DNA of 64,000 nucleotides from Oasisia sp. SBJ-2009 (lineage: Eukaryota; Annelida; Polychaeta; Sabellida; Siboglinidae). The notes under the pieces were generated by a model. That model was given only the letters and a program-made list of their open reading frames with translations. It ran no database searches and had not been told where the DNA came from. The position numbers and the translations under genes were made by a program. Shown piece by piece: positions 25,637 to 38,204 of this stretch; the first letter of the stretch is position 1; every line of letters starts with the position of its first letter. The stretch spans positions 15,628,915-15,692,914 of the forward strand of contig OZ024857.1 of the NCBI GenBank assembly GCA_964017155.1, in the 5' to 3' direction.

Positions 25637-26205
25637 TAAATAAATATGGGAACGTGTCTGTTTCAAAATAATGTTACTCGTCCTCAGAGCGGTCAACTGT
25701 CGTGGACCAGTGTACTTGCGTGACCTTATTTGCATCTACACGCCAACCAGAGCACTTCGCTCAGAGGGAACCAAACAGCTTAAAAGACCTAAAACAAATT
25801 GCAAAGCTGGAGATGCGAGTTTCCCCGCAGCTGCTCCGGACCTGTGGAACAGCCTACCGTTCTCATTACGAGAACTATGCAATGAGAACTGTTTTAAGAA
25901 TGCCTTAAAGACGCTCTATTTTAAACAATACTTTGGCTGATGCAGAAATAATTAAATGGAAGAGACAATGCACCGAAGAGAACATTACTTCTGCCTAAAT
26001 GACCGTGTGTTGTGTTTTTAGCCTTTCTATTAGTCTGTCTTTATGCACTTTTATATAATATACAGTTAATTTTGTTTTAGTTATACATTTGGGTAATTAG
26101 TTTTAAGAACATGTTATCATGTACATATAAAGAGCCCTGAATAGTTTTTAAGCAAGATTTGGCGCTATATAAGTTTATTTTATTTATTTAAAAAAAAAAT
26201 ATTTA
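25637..26205 (+). mobile_element. 5'-truncated LINE 3' end (L2-like), specific to U2
   Basis: The translation contains SFPAAAPDLWNSLPFSLREL followed by CFKNALKTLYFKQYFG and a stop (25800-25940), the typical C-terminus of L2-like LINE proteins. The 3' UTR ends TTGGCGCTATATAAGTTTATTTTATTTA and an A-run. The matching U1 interval (about 9570-9757) is different sequence of about 190 bp, so the insertion came after the duplication and was accompanied by local loss, or a separate U1 change occurred. There is no endonuclease or RT core. Confidence 0.85.
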
Positions 26206-26771
26206 TGTTCACTTGCATAGTTTAGGGTAATGTCGGTTCAGTGTTGTGTGTGGCAGGTTCATACCCTGCTGGTGTTCCTTATGCAAACACTACATGTTGT
26301 GTGCACACACATTGATTCCATTTAATAAGTTTAACTGGTTTTGTGATATTTTAGAAATGCAATTAACTACTCTATGCATAAGCAGGAATATGAATTGTTT
26401 CTTTGTAAATGTTGTGCATCTTGATTGCCAAACAAAGAGCGATTAATATCCAATTCACACAAGTTCAACGTAAGACCTACATGTGGGCTGTAAAAGAAAG
26501 CAGATAACATGTTCCTCGCTGGCAGAATCATATGGCCAGCATCAGAGTTCTACCAGGTTATCAAGTTACACAAGAATCATAACTCTTGTAAAGGTTAGCG
26601 TAGAATATGTTGAGGACTGCAGTAGCGATATCAAAATATCGTAGTTACAAGAAGTCAAGGATGTAAGTATAGCCTATATCCCAGTGGTAGACCATGTGCT
26701 GAAGAAACCTCATGTTTCAGACTGCTGCTATGAGAAAAATGGAGACTTCAATCTGACATATATCATGATTG

Positions 26772-26853
26772 GCTAGCGAGAGAGAGAGAGATAGAGAGGC
26801 AGAGAGAGAGGTGGTATCCACAACAGAAGAGAGTACACTGGGTGAGTGTTGCT

Positions 26854-26906
<53 letters not shown>

Positions 26907-27210
26907 TGGTTACAAAGTGATCGAGAGAGGGATAGTGCACATGTCTGAAAAGTGACGGATAACATGGCTGAAAAAAGAGAGAGAGGGAGAGGTGGCATCC
27001 ACAACAGAAGAGAGTAAAGTGGGTGAGAATGGCTGATGAGAGTGAGAGAGAGAGAGACAGAGAGAGAGACATACAGAGAGAGAGAGAGAGAGAGACAGAG
27101 ACAGAGAGAGAATGAGAGATCGAAAGAAAGAGAGGATAGTGTACATGTCTGAATAGTGACAGTGGACGTGGCTGAAGAGAGAGAGGGAGAGAGATAAAGA
27201 GAGAGAGAGC
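26772..27210 (+). repeat. GA-rich microsatellite cluster (U2)
   Basis: Counterpart of 10339-10780, with the duplicated TCCACAACAGAAGAGAGTA linkers retained and different GA lengths. Confidence 0.92.
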
Positions 27211-28649
27211 CAGATAATGAGGTAGAGAAATAGATACCGGTAGGTAATGAATGTTGGTGAAGAGAAAGAGTTGAAGAATATACCTGAAAAGAAAGAGATG
27301 GTGAACACATCTAAAGTGAAAGATGTTGTGAATGTGACAATGATGGCACATATTAAGAATATGGATTGTATTAACTTGGCTTAAACCATCTGCTGACAAA
27401 TTAGTAAAACCGTGCATATGCACAAAACTGTTAGTATGTATCGTTTTCTCAGTGTGTATGTACACTGATTTGTGCTACTATGGCTTTATAAAAATGTGGC
27501 ACTGTTGCATGCATTAATTAATCTTTTTTTGTATGTATAAATTACTTAACTTACCATTTATGAAATGTTTTGACAATTATGTTCCACTCAATTTGAGTCT
27601 TTCTTCCAAGGGAATGGAAATATTTGTGTAAATAGCACATCAACATTCACAGCTGAGTTTAGAGAATAAATATAAAACTACATGGTAATATGTTACTGTT
27701 GATCTAATTTCTTAGTTACTCTGTTACATATAAATAACAAATATCCATATAAATGAAACCATGGTTATGCATTCTTAAATCCCCTCAAACTTTATATATA
27801 TATATAATTCACCTGTGTATAATTCTAACTTCCAACTCTTCTAGCTGTTCAGATATGCATTTATTTATGGGATTTAGACTGCCTTGGGAATGTAACATAG
27901 CAACAGGATGTCATGTTTATGAAATAGTCGTTTTTATGGCTTCAACACACGTTAATGTTGTACTTTTACACACAAACCTATATTACCACAGTCACTACTC
28001 AACCGCTGGCACATATTGCACACAGATGGTAAATAGTACATAATAGGTACATTAGGCACATCCATGGTATGAAGCAGCCACCACACATATTTTATACACA
28101 TGTCAAAAGTTCAAAAGAGAGGAAGGGAGAGAGAGGGAGTGAGAGACAATCCCTGAAAGCAGATAACCAGCATCAATAGATAAGGAATATAACTTAAGTT
28201 GACCGCAAGTTAAAATGTAATAATTAAGTTAACACATTGAATTTTATTATTATATTTGCATGGAAAACAAGTTTTATTTGTTCATATCAAATTTATGTTC
28301 ACCTAGGTATCAGCATACATGGATGTTGGATTGTTAACGATTAATACATAAACACATATCAAACTGTTACTTTTATGATCTCAGTCCATAGCAATAAATA
28401 TAAACAGAAAATGTGCTCACATGTGACATGCATAAAACACTGGACATAGTTTACCAACGTACACTATTGTTGCTACCATCTTGTCACATCAACTGCAGTA
28501 AGCAATGAATGACCTGTGACAGGTCATATTATCTAGGGTTAACATGGTAGCTCAATAAAAGAAATGTTTTGAAGTATGCATGGCAAAGTGTGGACAAACA
28601 ATTTGTAACCAGTCAAAAAAATAGTCATATATTTGAGTCGACAGTTCAG

Positions 28650-28855
28650 CAGAATACAGACATGTCATCAAAATAAAGACACCGCAACAAAATTATGATA
28701 ACCCACCAGAATATAGACAGCCCACCAGAATACAGATGACCCACCAGAATAAAGATATCCCACCAAAGTATACAGCCCACCAGAAGATAGCCTACCAGAT
28801 TAAAGATAACCCACCAAAATATTCAGCCCACCAGAACATAAACAACCCACTGGAT
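28650..28855 (+). repeat. CCCACCAGAAT minisatellite (U2), truncated at the deletion junction
   Basis: Same units as 12060-12290. The array ends at CCCACTGGATCTC and jumps to the CTTCGCGGTGAATG sequence. Confidence 0.88.
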
Positions 28856-28868
28856 CTCTTCGCGGTGA

Positions 28869-28933
<65 letters not shown>
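28869..28933 (+). repeat. (GT)n microsatellite (U2)
   Basis: Longer counterpart of 16859-16905, directly after the deletion junction. Confidence 0.95.
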
Positions 28934-28941
<8 letters not shown>

Positions 28942-29210
28942 CGTGTGCGCAGCACGTTTGTGTGGTGTAACTGCACATACGGGCGGCGCTGTCTTGTGAA
29001 GAGAGCTGCGTGAGCCTTATTTTCAACATGACACGACATCGAAATGGGACGTGTTGACAATTTTTGCGGCGACGTTTGCAATTTCTCGGTTGTCGGATAT
29101 TGACCTCGTAAGACAAGACGGGGGCGGTGCATTGGAGAAGGGGCGGGGGTGGTAGTGTTTCGATACCTGTTCGCGGCGACGTTCACAACTGAAGAATATT
29201 CATGGCGGAA

Positions 29211-29297
<87 letters not shown>
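29211..29297. repeat. (AT)n expansion in U2
   Basis: U1 has only about 15 bp of TATATTATATATC at the same place (about 17202), so this tract expanded in U2 (or shrank in U1). Confidence 0.92.
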
Positions 29298-29300
<3 letters not shown>

Positions 29301-29407
29301 CTATATTTAGGCGCACTTCACCACCGAAGCGTATATAGGGGATACGTTATCCTAATGAAAACATTGCGAGGCACAATTGCGACGATCTATCCATAAACAC
29401 ACCCTAG

Positions 29408-29506
29408 ATATGTGGCCTCTTCGTCGTCAACAATCTGCATCCCAAACCAAAAAAGAAATAATTCTCAATCGCCACACGGAAGATCGTCGACCATCTTGAA
29501 GTATTG
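29408..29506 (-). promoter_or_regulatory. YY1/ETS-like module, copy 4
   Basis: U2 counterpart of copy 2. The ACCATCTTGAAGTATTG edge is kept. Confidence 0.38.
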
Positions 29507-30139
29507 TTTTATTACCTAACAAAATGATACATCGAATGACGAAAAAGACACCGTCGACAATCAACCAGTCATTTATATTAGATATGATACATATCTGGTT
29601 AAAATAACTGACAGTTGAAGACGGCGGGTAAGCCATGGAATGAATCTGCAAGCCGGCTTCAACTTCAACAGCGAAAGGAGTTTACTCTCCTCCCATCCAT
29701 GGTTACCGAAAATAAATTACACCGATCTACACCCTAAAACACCCTAACATTTAACGTCCGATAATTGTGAATACAGTCAATGTAACGTAAGTTCGGCAGC
29801 CGCTTTAATAACTTGAATTGAATCCGATGTCTCTTCCCGTGCGACCGACGTTCAATATGAAAGCCTCTTCGAGTTCCAATCCGATGGCCGTATCGCGCGC
29901 GTCGTATAGTCTTCAGCCTCAGGGCCTTGACTTTACAGTCCATCTCGATGCCACCGTGACCGTTTGGTACAACAACATTGAAACGATTTAATAGTAAGAC
30001 AATGTATCGATAACGAGCAGCTATAGACGGCGAGTACGAAAACGACAAAAGAAGTGAGAAAACTGACCTGCAGCGGATCCATTTCGCCTTACATTACATC
30101 TTAGATACACGTTACGCACTTCTCGTTGTCTCGTTGTTG

Positions 30140-30270
30140 GGCGGAAACCGCAATCACGTGACCACTAACTGTGAGAATCCGCAGTTGCGCAATGCGCAAA
30201 TTCCTGGCAAAGCAGTGACCGTTTGCGCCTGCGCCTATTCTTATATTTCCTGTGCGTGGATGTTCGCGGA
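30140..30270 (+). promoter_or_regulatory. NRF1-like cluster (U2)
   Basis: CAGTTGCGCAATGCGCAAATT and TTTGCGCCTGCGCC are retained. The ETS-like ACTTCCTGG of U1 has become AATTCCTGG. Confidence 0.38.
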
Positions 30271-31530
30271 TGCGTTCGCGTATTTCTCTGTGTATTCGTG
30301 TTATTTTAAAACATTATACTTTTACCCTTGAAGGTGGACTTTTGGAACAATATCCGCCAGGGAAAATACAGAAAACAAATTGAGATTGTACTTGTTTTTA
30401 TGAGAGAGTGCGCGTGAATGTGCGCGCCCGCAATTGTGTACACGTGTACATTCGAATAGAAACGGGTTAACGGGAGAAAACACTTTTGCTTTCGCCACAG
30501 GCGTCTATTACAACGTTGTCTTCATGTCCTAAAAATGATTCAAAACGTGTCCAGAATTGCCACCTGCATATATAACATGCACTGGCAAAGGTGCTGTAGA
30601 AAATTCGTGAAGTGAGAACACCATAATTTCAAAGAAACCACTTTCCTTCTTGTCACCCGTATCGTATCATAAATAAAAATTACATCTGTGTCACTACGCC
30701 GAAGAACCGCAGTGTCCTCGGATTTACACTTGTTTGACAGCTGAATTACCGCACTGGCTGAACAAAAACGTAACTTCTAATGACATAACACAACACAAGA
30801 CATCGCCAGTTCTCACAGACACAGACGTTCAAACAACCTGCATACTGCTAGCTGATGCGTTTGCGAACTCTTTCGTTTCGTCGGGTAATGGGCTAATGGC
30901 ACCTTAATATCGCAATAACCCTTCTCGTTCGTGGGCACAGAGCACAGTTGATTTTCCCATTGGAGGCCATATTAACGTTTTGTCGATTATAAAGAAACTG
31001 TACCAGAGAAATGTTATGTTATGCTCATCGCATTTCGCCAAAATCACATACCTCTTTTGAAATGCAAGCATGAGCGTTGCCCGTCAATATTGGTTAAATT
31101 TACCACGTATTTCTGCATCCGCAGGGTCGTATATGAAAAGGTTAAAAATCGCTATGGTAATTACAGACTGCCTAACATGCGTCATTACATTGCAGATACA
31201 TCGTAGCAATTAATATACTGGTGTATCTGCTGTATTGTACTGATATCACTTCATAATGGCTATTCAAAATGTTAAGTAACACAATTCGTTTGGGTATGCC
31301 TAACACTTTCACATGAGTCAGACCAAGAAGTCTAAATATCTTCTGACCCCTCGTCGTAGTCGGTCAATGGGGTGCAACCATGTCACGGTGCCCGACACAT
31401 TTCTCGCATCTAGGAGAAACTTGGCAGGAAATCAAAGAATAGCTAGTACGGTCGTCGGACGGACGACACCTGCAATTCGCTACTGGCGTCACTTAGCTCA
31501 ATGCTATTTCAAACATCTTTTGGTGACAGT

Positions 31531-32110
31531 TCGGGGCCTACCCTCCTCTCGACCATGGTTACCCAAAATAAATGACAACGATCTACACCTCATGCACCTT
31601 AATTAACATTTAATTAATATTAAATGCTGTCACAATCTCCAAGGCTTAGCAGCCGCTTATACTTATAGTTGACGCGGAGGAATCCGACTTCCCCTCGATT
31701 GCGATGGAAGTTCTCAGAGAATCCTTCCTTGACTACGTTCCTATCGCCATGTCGCACGCGTTGTAGAGCTTACAAGTAGTGTACAATTCGTTGTTGTCGT
31801 GACCGTTTTCTACAACAACATTGAAGCGATGTAGTAGTAAGGATATAACTAATCAGAAGATAATAATTAAGACGTATAGAAAACCTGAAAGGAACTGCAT
31901 GAGTTACCGCTGATCCACTCCGACTTCGTTGACATGGTTGCTGGGCGGAAACCGTAGTGACGTTCTCACTATTAGTGCGAACCCGCAGCTGCGCAGTGCG
32001 TAACTTCCTGACAATGTCGTGCTCGTTTACGCATGCGCACATTCCCACATTTCCCGTGTGTGCGTTCGCGTGTGCGTGCTAACGCGAGTGCGTGCATTTG
32101 TCTTTTTCAA
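31531..32110 (+). repeat. Diverged unit fragment U3
   Basis: Directly after the U2 end, the sequence jumps to an equivalent of U1 17630-18660: CGACCATGGTTACC, then TTCTACAACAACATTGAAGCGAT, then GGTTGCTGGGCGGAAACCG and CAGCTGCGCAGTGCG. Divergence from U1 is clearly higher than between U1 and U2, so U3 is an older copy. It keeps the NRF1-like cluster (about 31950-32070). Confidence 0.75.
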
Positions 32111-32769
32111 AAACTGTGTTCTGTTAAAAGTGGAACGTTAAAAGTGGGACGCTATACACAGTAAGAATACAAAAGACATTCCTTGACGTGCATGCGTTCC
32201 TACAAGCGCATATGCATGCGTACGAGCGCATACGTGCATGTGTGCGTTGGTGTGTGTATGCGCCCAAGTGCACATGTGTGCACGTGCGCGTGTGCATTCG
32301 AGCAAATATGGCGGCTCTCGAAAACTCTTCTGATGTGGTCAGACTAACTTTGATTTTAAAGAAAACAAAAACAGGGTATTGGCAAAAATACGTTTTCATT
32401 ATATACACAAAATTTTACATTGTATATAACGTTTGATAACATTAAAAATAAATACAGAAAATACATTTTCTAGTATAAATTTCGTTTTAAAACCCGATTT
32501 CCGCGGAAAGGTGTGATTTCGCATCACGAATATAGTTTTTCATGCATTACAGCATGTCTACAAGGTTAGCTTTTGGGTCGAAACGAACGCAGATTGAGTT
32601 GTGCGATATTCCCTTGTAATGCAAACGAGTTGTCTCCAGCTTTGAAATAACACAAGTCCGCATTACCAGAGGGAGGGGCTTGAGTAGGTTTGTATATGGT
32701 CATACAAAATCGGATTGTAGTATATGCAGTCGAGCGATTCACATGGAGACAGTAACTACAAAGGGGTCT

Positions 32770-32778
32770 CTATAAAGA
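32770..32778 (+). promoter_or_regulatory. TATA-like box CTATAAAGA
   Basis: TCTATAAAGAGGAGAGGAGAC lies about 120 bp upstream of a 79-codon ORF. It could be an LTR or gene promoter. There is no other support. Confidence 0.25.
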
Positions 32779-32891
32779 GGAGAGGAGACTTTCCGCAGAG
32801 TAGAATAAGAGCTGACAGAGCTGAGGGCGTCTCAATAATAAATATGTAAATAAATAAATTAATTAATTAAAAAGTAAATTGTGCATATTCC

Positions 32892-33131
32892 ATGTTGTTT
32901 CGTATGTTGCGATATATCTTCCTAACTCTCGCCATTGTTCCCGGCCAAGTGCGCGTAGAGCGATCGACGTCGTCGCGGCAACGTAGCGAGCGAGCTACCT
33001 ACGTGCTGCAGGTCTGCGCTCAACGCTGTTGGCAGAGACGTCCGCAGTCGGCCCTTCTACATCCTCACCCCTGTGTCAACGGCGAAATAGTTAGTTGGCG
33101 CTCTCTCGGTGGGTGTGAGAAAAGAGGTTGA
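32892..33131 (+). CDS. Hypothetical small secreted-type ORF
   Basis: A 79-codon ORF in a locally GC-richer stretch. The first about 20 residues (MLFRMLRYIFLTLAIVPGQV) resemble a signal peptide, with a hydrophobic core and a possible cleavage after Gly or Gln. The mature part is Arg/Ser-rich and has four Cys, in a C-x3-C pair followed by two single Cys (VCAQRCW ... HPCVNGEI ... GGCEKRG). A TATA-like box lies upstream at 32770. I recognise no family, and the initiator context (TCCATGT) is poor. It could equally be a chance ORF or the leader region of a degenerate LTR element. Confidence 0.2.
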   Translation: MLFRMLRYIFLTLAIVPGQVRVERSTSSRQRSERATYVLQVCAQRCWQRRPQSALLHPHPCVNGEIVSWRSLGGCEKRG

Positions 33132-33149
33132 CGTTGGTATATGTGACGA

Positions 33150-34415
33150 CCGTCTAATGCAGACCCAGCAGCGCAGTCTGCATCTTGACCCATGTTTTTT
33201 GTTTATTGTGGATTATGTCTGGCCTCTGTCTTCTGTAGTTCAAGGTAGGAAGCTGTAATTCTTTTAGTCTGTATGGTAATCCCCTTGTTTCCGGCACAAG
33301 TCGTGTTGCCCGCCGCTGAACTTGTTCAATGAGGTCTCTGTCTTTTTTCAGATGAGAGCACCAGACACATGACGCATACTCCAGGTGTGGTCTAACCATT
33401 GCTTTTGTAAAGTAGTAGAAATGTGTCCTTGTTGAGATGTCGGAATGTTCTTGCTAGACATCCAAGAACACGGTTGGCTTTCTTGACAGCATTCTCAATG
33501 TGGTAAGAGAACTTGAGTTGGTGGTCAATGGTTACTCTAAGGTCTTTTTCAGAAGTTACCGCATCCAACATGTGAATGTTGTCACTGGCATTGTTCATAA
33601 TGGTAAATGTTCTGCGGGTTCGACTGTCCGAGTTGCAGAACATGGCATTTATCTGGATGGAAATTCGTTTGCATCTTCATTGACCATTCCTGAAACTTTG
33701 TCATGTCTTCATGCAGAGAATGTGGGGAGTTGTTGTCATCTGTGAGTGTTGCATAGAGCTTGGTGTCGTCTGCAAACATTTACGTCATGTTGTTCATAAT
33801 CCCTGGTACATCGCTGACAATACATCGTGAACAATATTGGTCCCAGCTAGGACAGACCCCTGGGGAATTCCGCTTAGTACACTGCACCAGTTTGATTGTT
33901 CTCCATGTACAGATACCTTCTGTCGCCAGTCATCTAGGAATGTCGTTATCCAAGGTAAGGCCTTGTCCTTTATTCCAAAACTTTCTACTTGTTTCAGGAG
34001 ACGCTGATGTGGTACGGTGTCGAAAGACTTCGTGTAATCGAGGTAGATTACATCAACGGGTATGTTGTGCATCAATGCCTCACTCCAGATGTTCAATGCT
34101 TCTAATAAATTTGTGTTTACGCTTTTCCCAGTAGTGAAGCCATGTTGTTGTTCACAGTCCAGGTGGTCATCTTGATATGTTCTACGTCTACGAGCTGCTG
34201 AACAATCACTATCTCCAGAGTCTTCCAGACGATTGATGTCAGAGACACTGGCTTGTAGCTGGCTGCGTTTCATTTTTTCAGATTTTTTGTAGATCGGCAA
34301 ATAATTGCATCTGTCCACTGTCTCGGACTCGATAGTGTTGATGTGTCGATGCTTGATTTGAATATGATGTTGAGAGGCACGTGTACATAGTTGTTCTGAC
34401 ATCTCCTTCACAATT
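33150..34415 (-). pseudogene. LINE RT pseudogene, 5'-truncated
   Basis: Read on the minus strand from 34415 downward: pre-RT VKEMSEQLC; a finger/palm region with QQHGFTTGKSVNTNLLEAL; VDVIYLDYTKSFDTVPHQRL (first catalytic Asp in YLDY); SGIPQGSVL; then a frameshift; MFADDTKLYATLTDD (catalytic FADD) at about 33779; DLRVTIDHQLKFSYHIENAV; and the C-terminal MVRPHLEYASCVWCSHLKKD ... QRRATRLV. This is the standard order for a CR1/L2-like RT. At least two frameshifts and one stop separate the pieces. No endonuclease domain is attached, so the copy is 5'-truncated and dead. Confidence 0.88.
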
Positions 34416-34419
34416 CTAG

Positions 34420-35578
34420 GGCCGATTTAATGCTACTTGAATTATAAGAATTGTTTGCCAGAAGATAGGACTGCATGACTGCCTCAAGGTTAGGGTTAAC
34501 CGCCCATTTTTGTGACTATGTCTATGGCCTACTGCCCTATAAGTATAAGTCAAACTAACACTTCCAGAACGTGTCCCTTGGTCTGGAGGCGGACTTGGTC
34601 TTGTGACTTGTTCCCTTCCCCATTCATATTCCTTTCATTTCATTCAACTGCTAAAACAATCTTCCACCTATCTCTTACATTTCTATTGCGATGCGCATCC
34701 CCTACAAAAACAAAAAAAAATTCTTCAAAATGTTGAATTGTTTAGTTAAATGGTAGAAGACCACGTCCGTCGCGCCGGTCAAAAACTAAATTCTCCTCAC
34801 GTGCGTGAACCGCTGATTTGCATATGGAACAATAATCATGTATCCTGGACGAGTCACACGGAGCGTTCATTGCCTGGGCTACGGAATACGGGAATAGTAC
34901 GATATGAAACGTTTTGTTGGTTGTAGTTTTTATCGTTAGGTCAGAAAGTAAAAGATTGCCATCGTTTTTTATGTATCTTCATGCACGGCCAATGTCACAT
35001 AACGGATAAAATGGGATGTTTGCGGGCTGATTGCACGCTCCCGCCAGGTAAGGAACTGTCCCCGTACCTAACGTGTCGTCTGCTTGACGCTGATGCAAGT
35101 GGCAGAGAGGCAGAGCGTATGCCGTAAGTTGAACCAGGTCCAAGTATTACCAGTACCATATTTAACATACCGAATGTGACATATGTGTATATATTATGTT
35201 GTTGTTGAACAGCACGTGCCAAAACAGGATTTATCCATGTAAAAGATAAATTGATGTATCCAAACGCCGAACGTCAAGTCAAGCGGGGCAAAACATGGCT
35301 GCCCAACAGTGGCAACAGGTGCTTTCGTCGTGTGTTTGTTTTGAAATTCTGATTTTAGAACGTTATCTTTATGATAGAAATCGAAGATGAAGTTGTTAAA
35401 ATGTTAGATGTCATCTCGCAGTAGCAATACAATTTACCTATTTAACCGTTATCAACATTGTTGGCAAAAAAGTGCAAAACTTGAGTTCAGCCTTGACTTT
35501 TTCTTTGTGTCTTGACTGAGCCTGGGCTGAGGCCTGCACGGCGCTTACCGCGAATTTATATTTCCACAAGGTTCGTCG
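34420..35578. other. No recognisable feature
   Basis: AT-moderate single-copy-looking sequence. Short ORFs here have no recognisable motif. Confidence 0.5.
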
Positions 35579-35656
35579 GCCATATATTAGGGACCGGCAA
35601 AAAAAATTCAAAATAGATTTACCACGTTTATGATGGTGCAGGTCGATTATATGTAT

Positions 35657-36673
35657 ATGTGTGGCGGTCTAGGAAAAGCAGTCAGATTGACAAAAAATTA
35701 TTTTTATTTTTATTTAAGAAATGGAAATCCACACTGTTTACATGTCCTGTACTGTTTACTGTATTTAAATATTCCCACTAGAAGCAAATTTACAGGAATT
35801 TAAAGTGGGACCCAAGGAGAAAAACGAGTGTTAATGTCGAGATTCATTCTTCACATGAAAACCACACGTTATGATGCATAATACAGTAACTGTTGCAGTT
35901 ATGTTATAAAGTCCTGTGAGAGAAATGTAGCCGTGTGTGTTACCTTTACTGGACTGAAAACATTATCCAGTCGTGATGGTTACTTTTAAAGTTACACAAA
36001 ATTAAACAGGACACACATCACACTTGACTGCAGGAGAAAATTGAGTTTTATAGTCGAGATTCATTTTTCGCTTGAACACCACACTTTATGCTGCATAACA
36101 CAATAACTGTTGCAGTTACCTTATAACATTCTGTGAGGGGAATGTAGCTGTGTTTGTTACATTTACTTTATAATATCCTGCATATTCATCAACGCCAATG
36201 CGTTCAGACAACGAGTGATATCATTCGGCTTCGGTTTGTCCATGTCTTTGATTTTTCGAAGATCGTAAACACGAAATGAAATTCGCCACGAATTCTGTCT
36301 TTCCAACGAAATCCCCTCCAATAATGCGTTAAACAGATAAGAAATATGTACAGACACAAACTATAGCAACATCAAACTAAACTAAAAACTAATCAAACTA
36401 CTAAAACAACAAATTCCAACGTCCAAATACAAATCCGTTAACTTTCAAATGCTGTCACGTAGAACGGTCTTCCTAGTTACAAAATCCCCCAAAAATGCAA
36501 CTTACACTTGGGTAACCAGGAAACTACTTGGTGAACGTATAAATAACTATGTTAGCAAAAACATCGTAATGAAATCTAAAAATGGACCGACTGACCCAAA
36601 AACACCTTTACGGCGCGTTTACGGGCAAATACGCCTAGCGACTTGCGACTAAATTTCCTAGACCGCCACACAT
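35657..36673. repeat. Inner inverted repeat, perfect 20-bp arms
   Basis: ATGTGTGGCGGTCTAGGAAA at 35657-35676 is mirrored exactly at 36654-36673. This could be a second transposon nested in the 2.0-kb element or a subterminal repeat of it. The flanks do not give a clear target duplication. Confidence 0.7.
35815..36170 (+). repeat. Two tandem ~150-bp diverged copies within the TIR element
   Basis: Shared words are TCGAGATTCATT, GAACACCACA/GAAAACCACA, AATAACTGTTGCAGTTA and GGAATGTAGC/GAAATGTAGC. The spacing between copies is about 230 bp. Confidence 0.75.
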
Positions 36674-37592
36674 GTAATAAGATACGGTTTACAGAATTTA
36701 AATATCTTTAAGCAGTAAAACGTTATGGCACATTTAAATTTCCAAATATGGTACCAAAACTGTGACCTCGGCTCTGGCCTGCACAGCGCGCGCTGTGTAG
36801 CATACGTTCACAATGGGGCTAAACCACTCATTTGAAATGCAGTTAAACACTGCTATAACATTACAGATATTTAATCAACATTTCAATAGCTGTTCTGTTG
36901 GTCAACCTTGACATTTCTCTTGGTGATGTTTCTCTGTAAATAAAATTAAAACATATCACTCACCATAAAGCATTATAATAATTAGCAAGGGGAAGCTGTC
37001 TGTGCCAATATTAGTGATACGATATTCAAATAAACTTATACATTTGGAATGTTAACCACATTAGAAAGATTATGTTTTTAGGTATTTATTCACACCAAAA
37101 TATCTTTTTGAAATATTATCGTGTTCAAAGATGCAATTAGAATCTGATATTAGATTACTCCAAGATGGCCGTCATTGCGTCAGCGCAATCCTGACAATGG
37201 GCGGAAAATTCAAAACGATTTAGCTACAATGCGCTACATGCGATTGATATGACATTTTCAGGGTCTTCTTACCAAATAGTCATCTAAATACTATCCAAAC
37301 TTCAGAAAACTTCCTCCGCGTGCTACGAAGATATAATTTTCCGAACATAGCGCATATTCACTCATAAAAATCAAAATTAAATAACCCACCTAACATATTG
37401 CAATTAACACGGCCGCATTCCCTGTCATTTTAGGTCTCAGAAAAATGTGGTTTCACCGTCATACGATTAATATGAGGCTCTTAAAAGGAGTTACCCTGGG
37501 CCTCCCCTCATGAACAGAAAAACCTAGTGGACACAAATTTCAACCAACCTACCGACGCGCCCCTAACGGATTTGCCGGTCCCTAGCCATATT

Positions 37593-38200
37593 GCATAAAT
37601 TACTGTCTGTTGTTATATCCGTTGAATACTTAATTAGGGAAAGCGCATGGCCAGTCGTAATTTGTAAACATTATTCCACATGGGCGTAGACCGTAGCGTA
37701 GTTGACTTGATATATCAGTGAAAACTTAGACATTTTAGTCGTTTATACAATATAAAAAGCTGTGATCCAGAAATGTATGGATTTAATTTGACATTGACAT
37801 GATGTTGATATGACCTAATTACTTGCTCCAATTACTTGACATAATCTACATTAGACCTAATTATGCAGCATTTACACACATATTTCAGAAATGAATAAAA
37901 AAAATTAAATCCACAAACAATATTTACTACACAGTGGCCTGTAACCTTACAGTAACGTTATATAATTTCTATTATTTCACAACATACAAATCAAATTATA
38001 TGGAATAATTTAAAACATTTCAGACATTAAAACAATATTATTTATTATGTGTTCATGCAGTGTAGCAACATCTGTAATTGCATGAAATGTTATGCATGTA
38101 TGAAATGTTCATAATATTCCACACAAGCAGTGAATGTATGTCGCTGTTAACAGAGTCATATGCTGCAACATTTTTCATTCTGAGGCAGGTAAGCACATGT
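37593..38200. other. AT-rich, no recognisable feature
   Basis: No ORF, repeat or motif that I can support. Confidence 0.5.
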
Positions 38201-38204
38201 TAAT

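Larger units (their letters stand above)
35588..37584. mobile_element. 2.0-kb TIR DNA transposon, non-autonomous, possibly hAT-like
   Basis: The left end TAGGGACCGGCAAA (35588-35601) is mirrored exactly by TTTGCCGGTCCCTA (37571-37584). Flanks GCCATATA (35579-35586) and GCCATATT (37585-37592) give a 7-of-8 target duplication, allowing one extra base at the left edge. An 8-bp duplication suggests hAT. There is no transposase ORF. Inside lie a 20-bp inverted repeat pair (35657/36654) and two copies of a ~150-bp segment (about 35815-35960 and 36045-36170). Confidence 0.72.

Noticed and set aside
35588..37584. Short ORFs at 36163-36357 and 36449-36652 as a transposase
   Set aside because: Both are under 70 codons with no catalytic or DNA-binding motif. 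The element is better read as non-autonomous.
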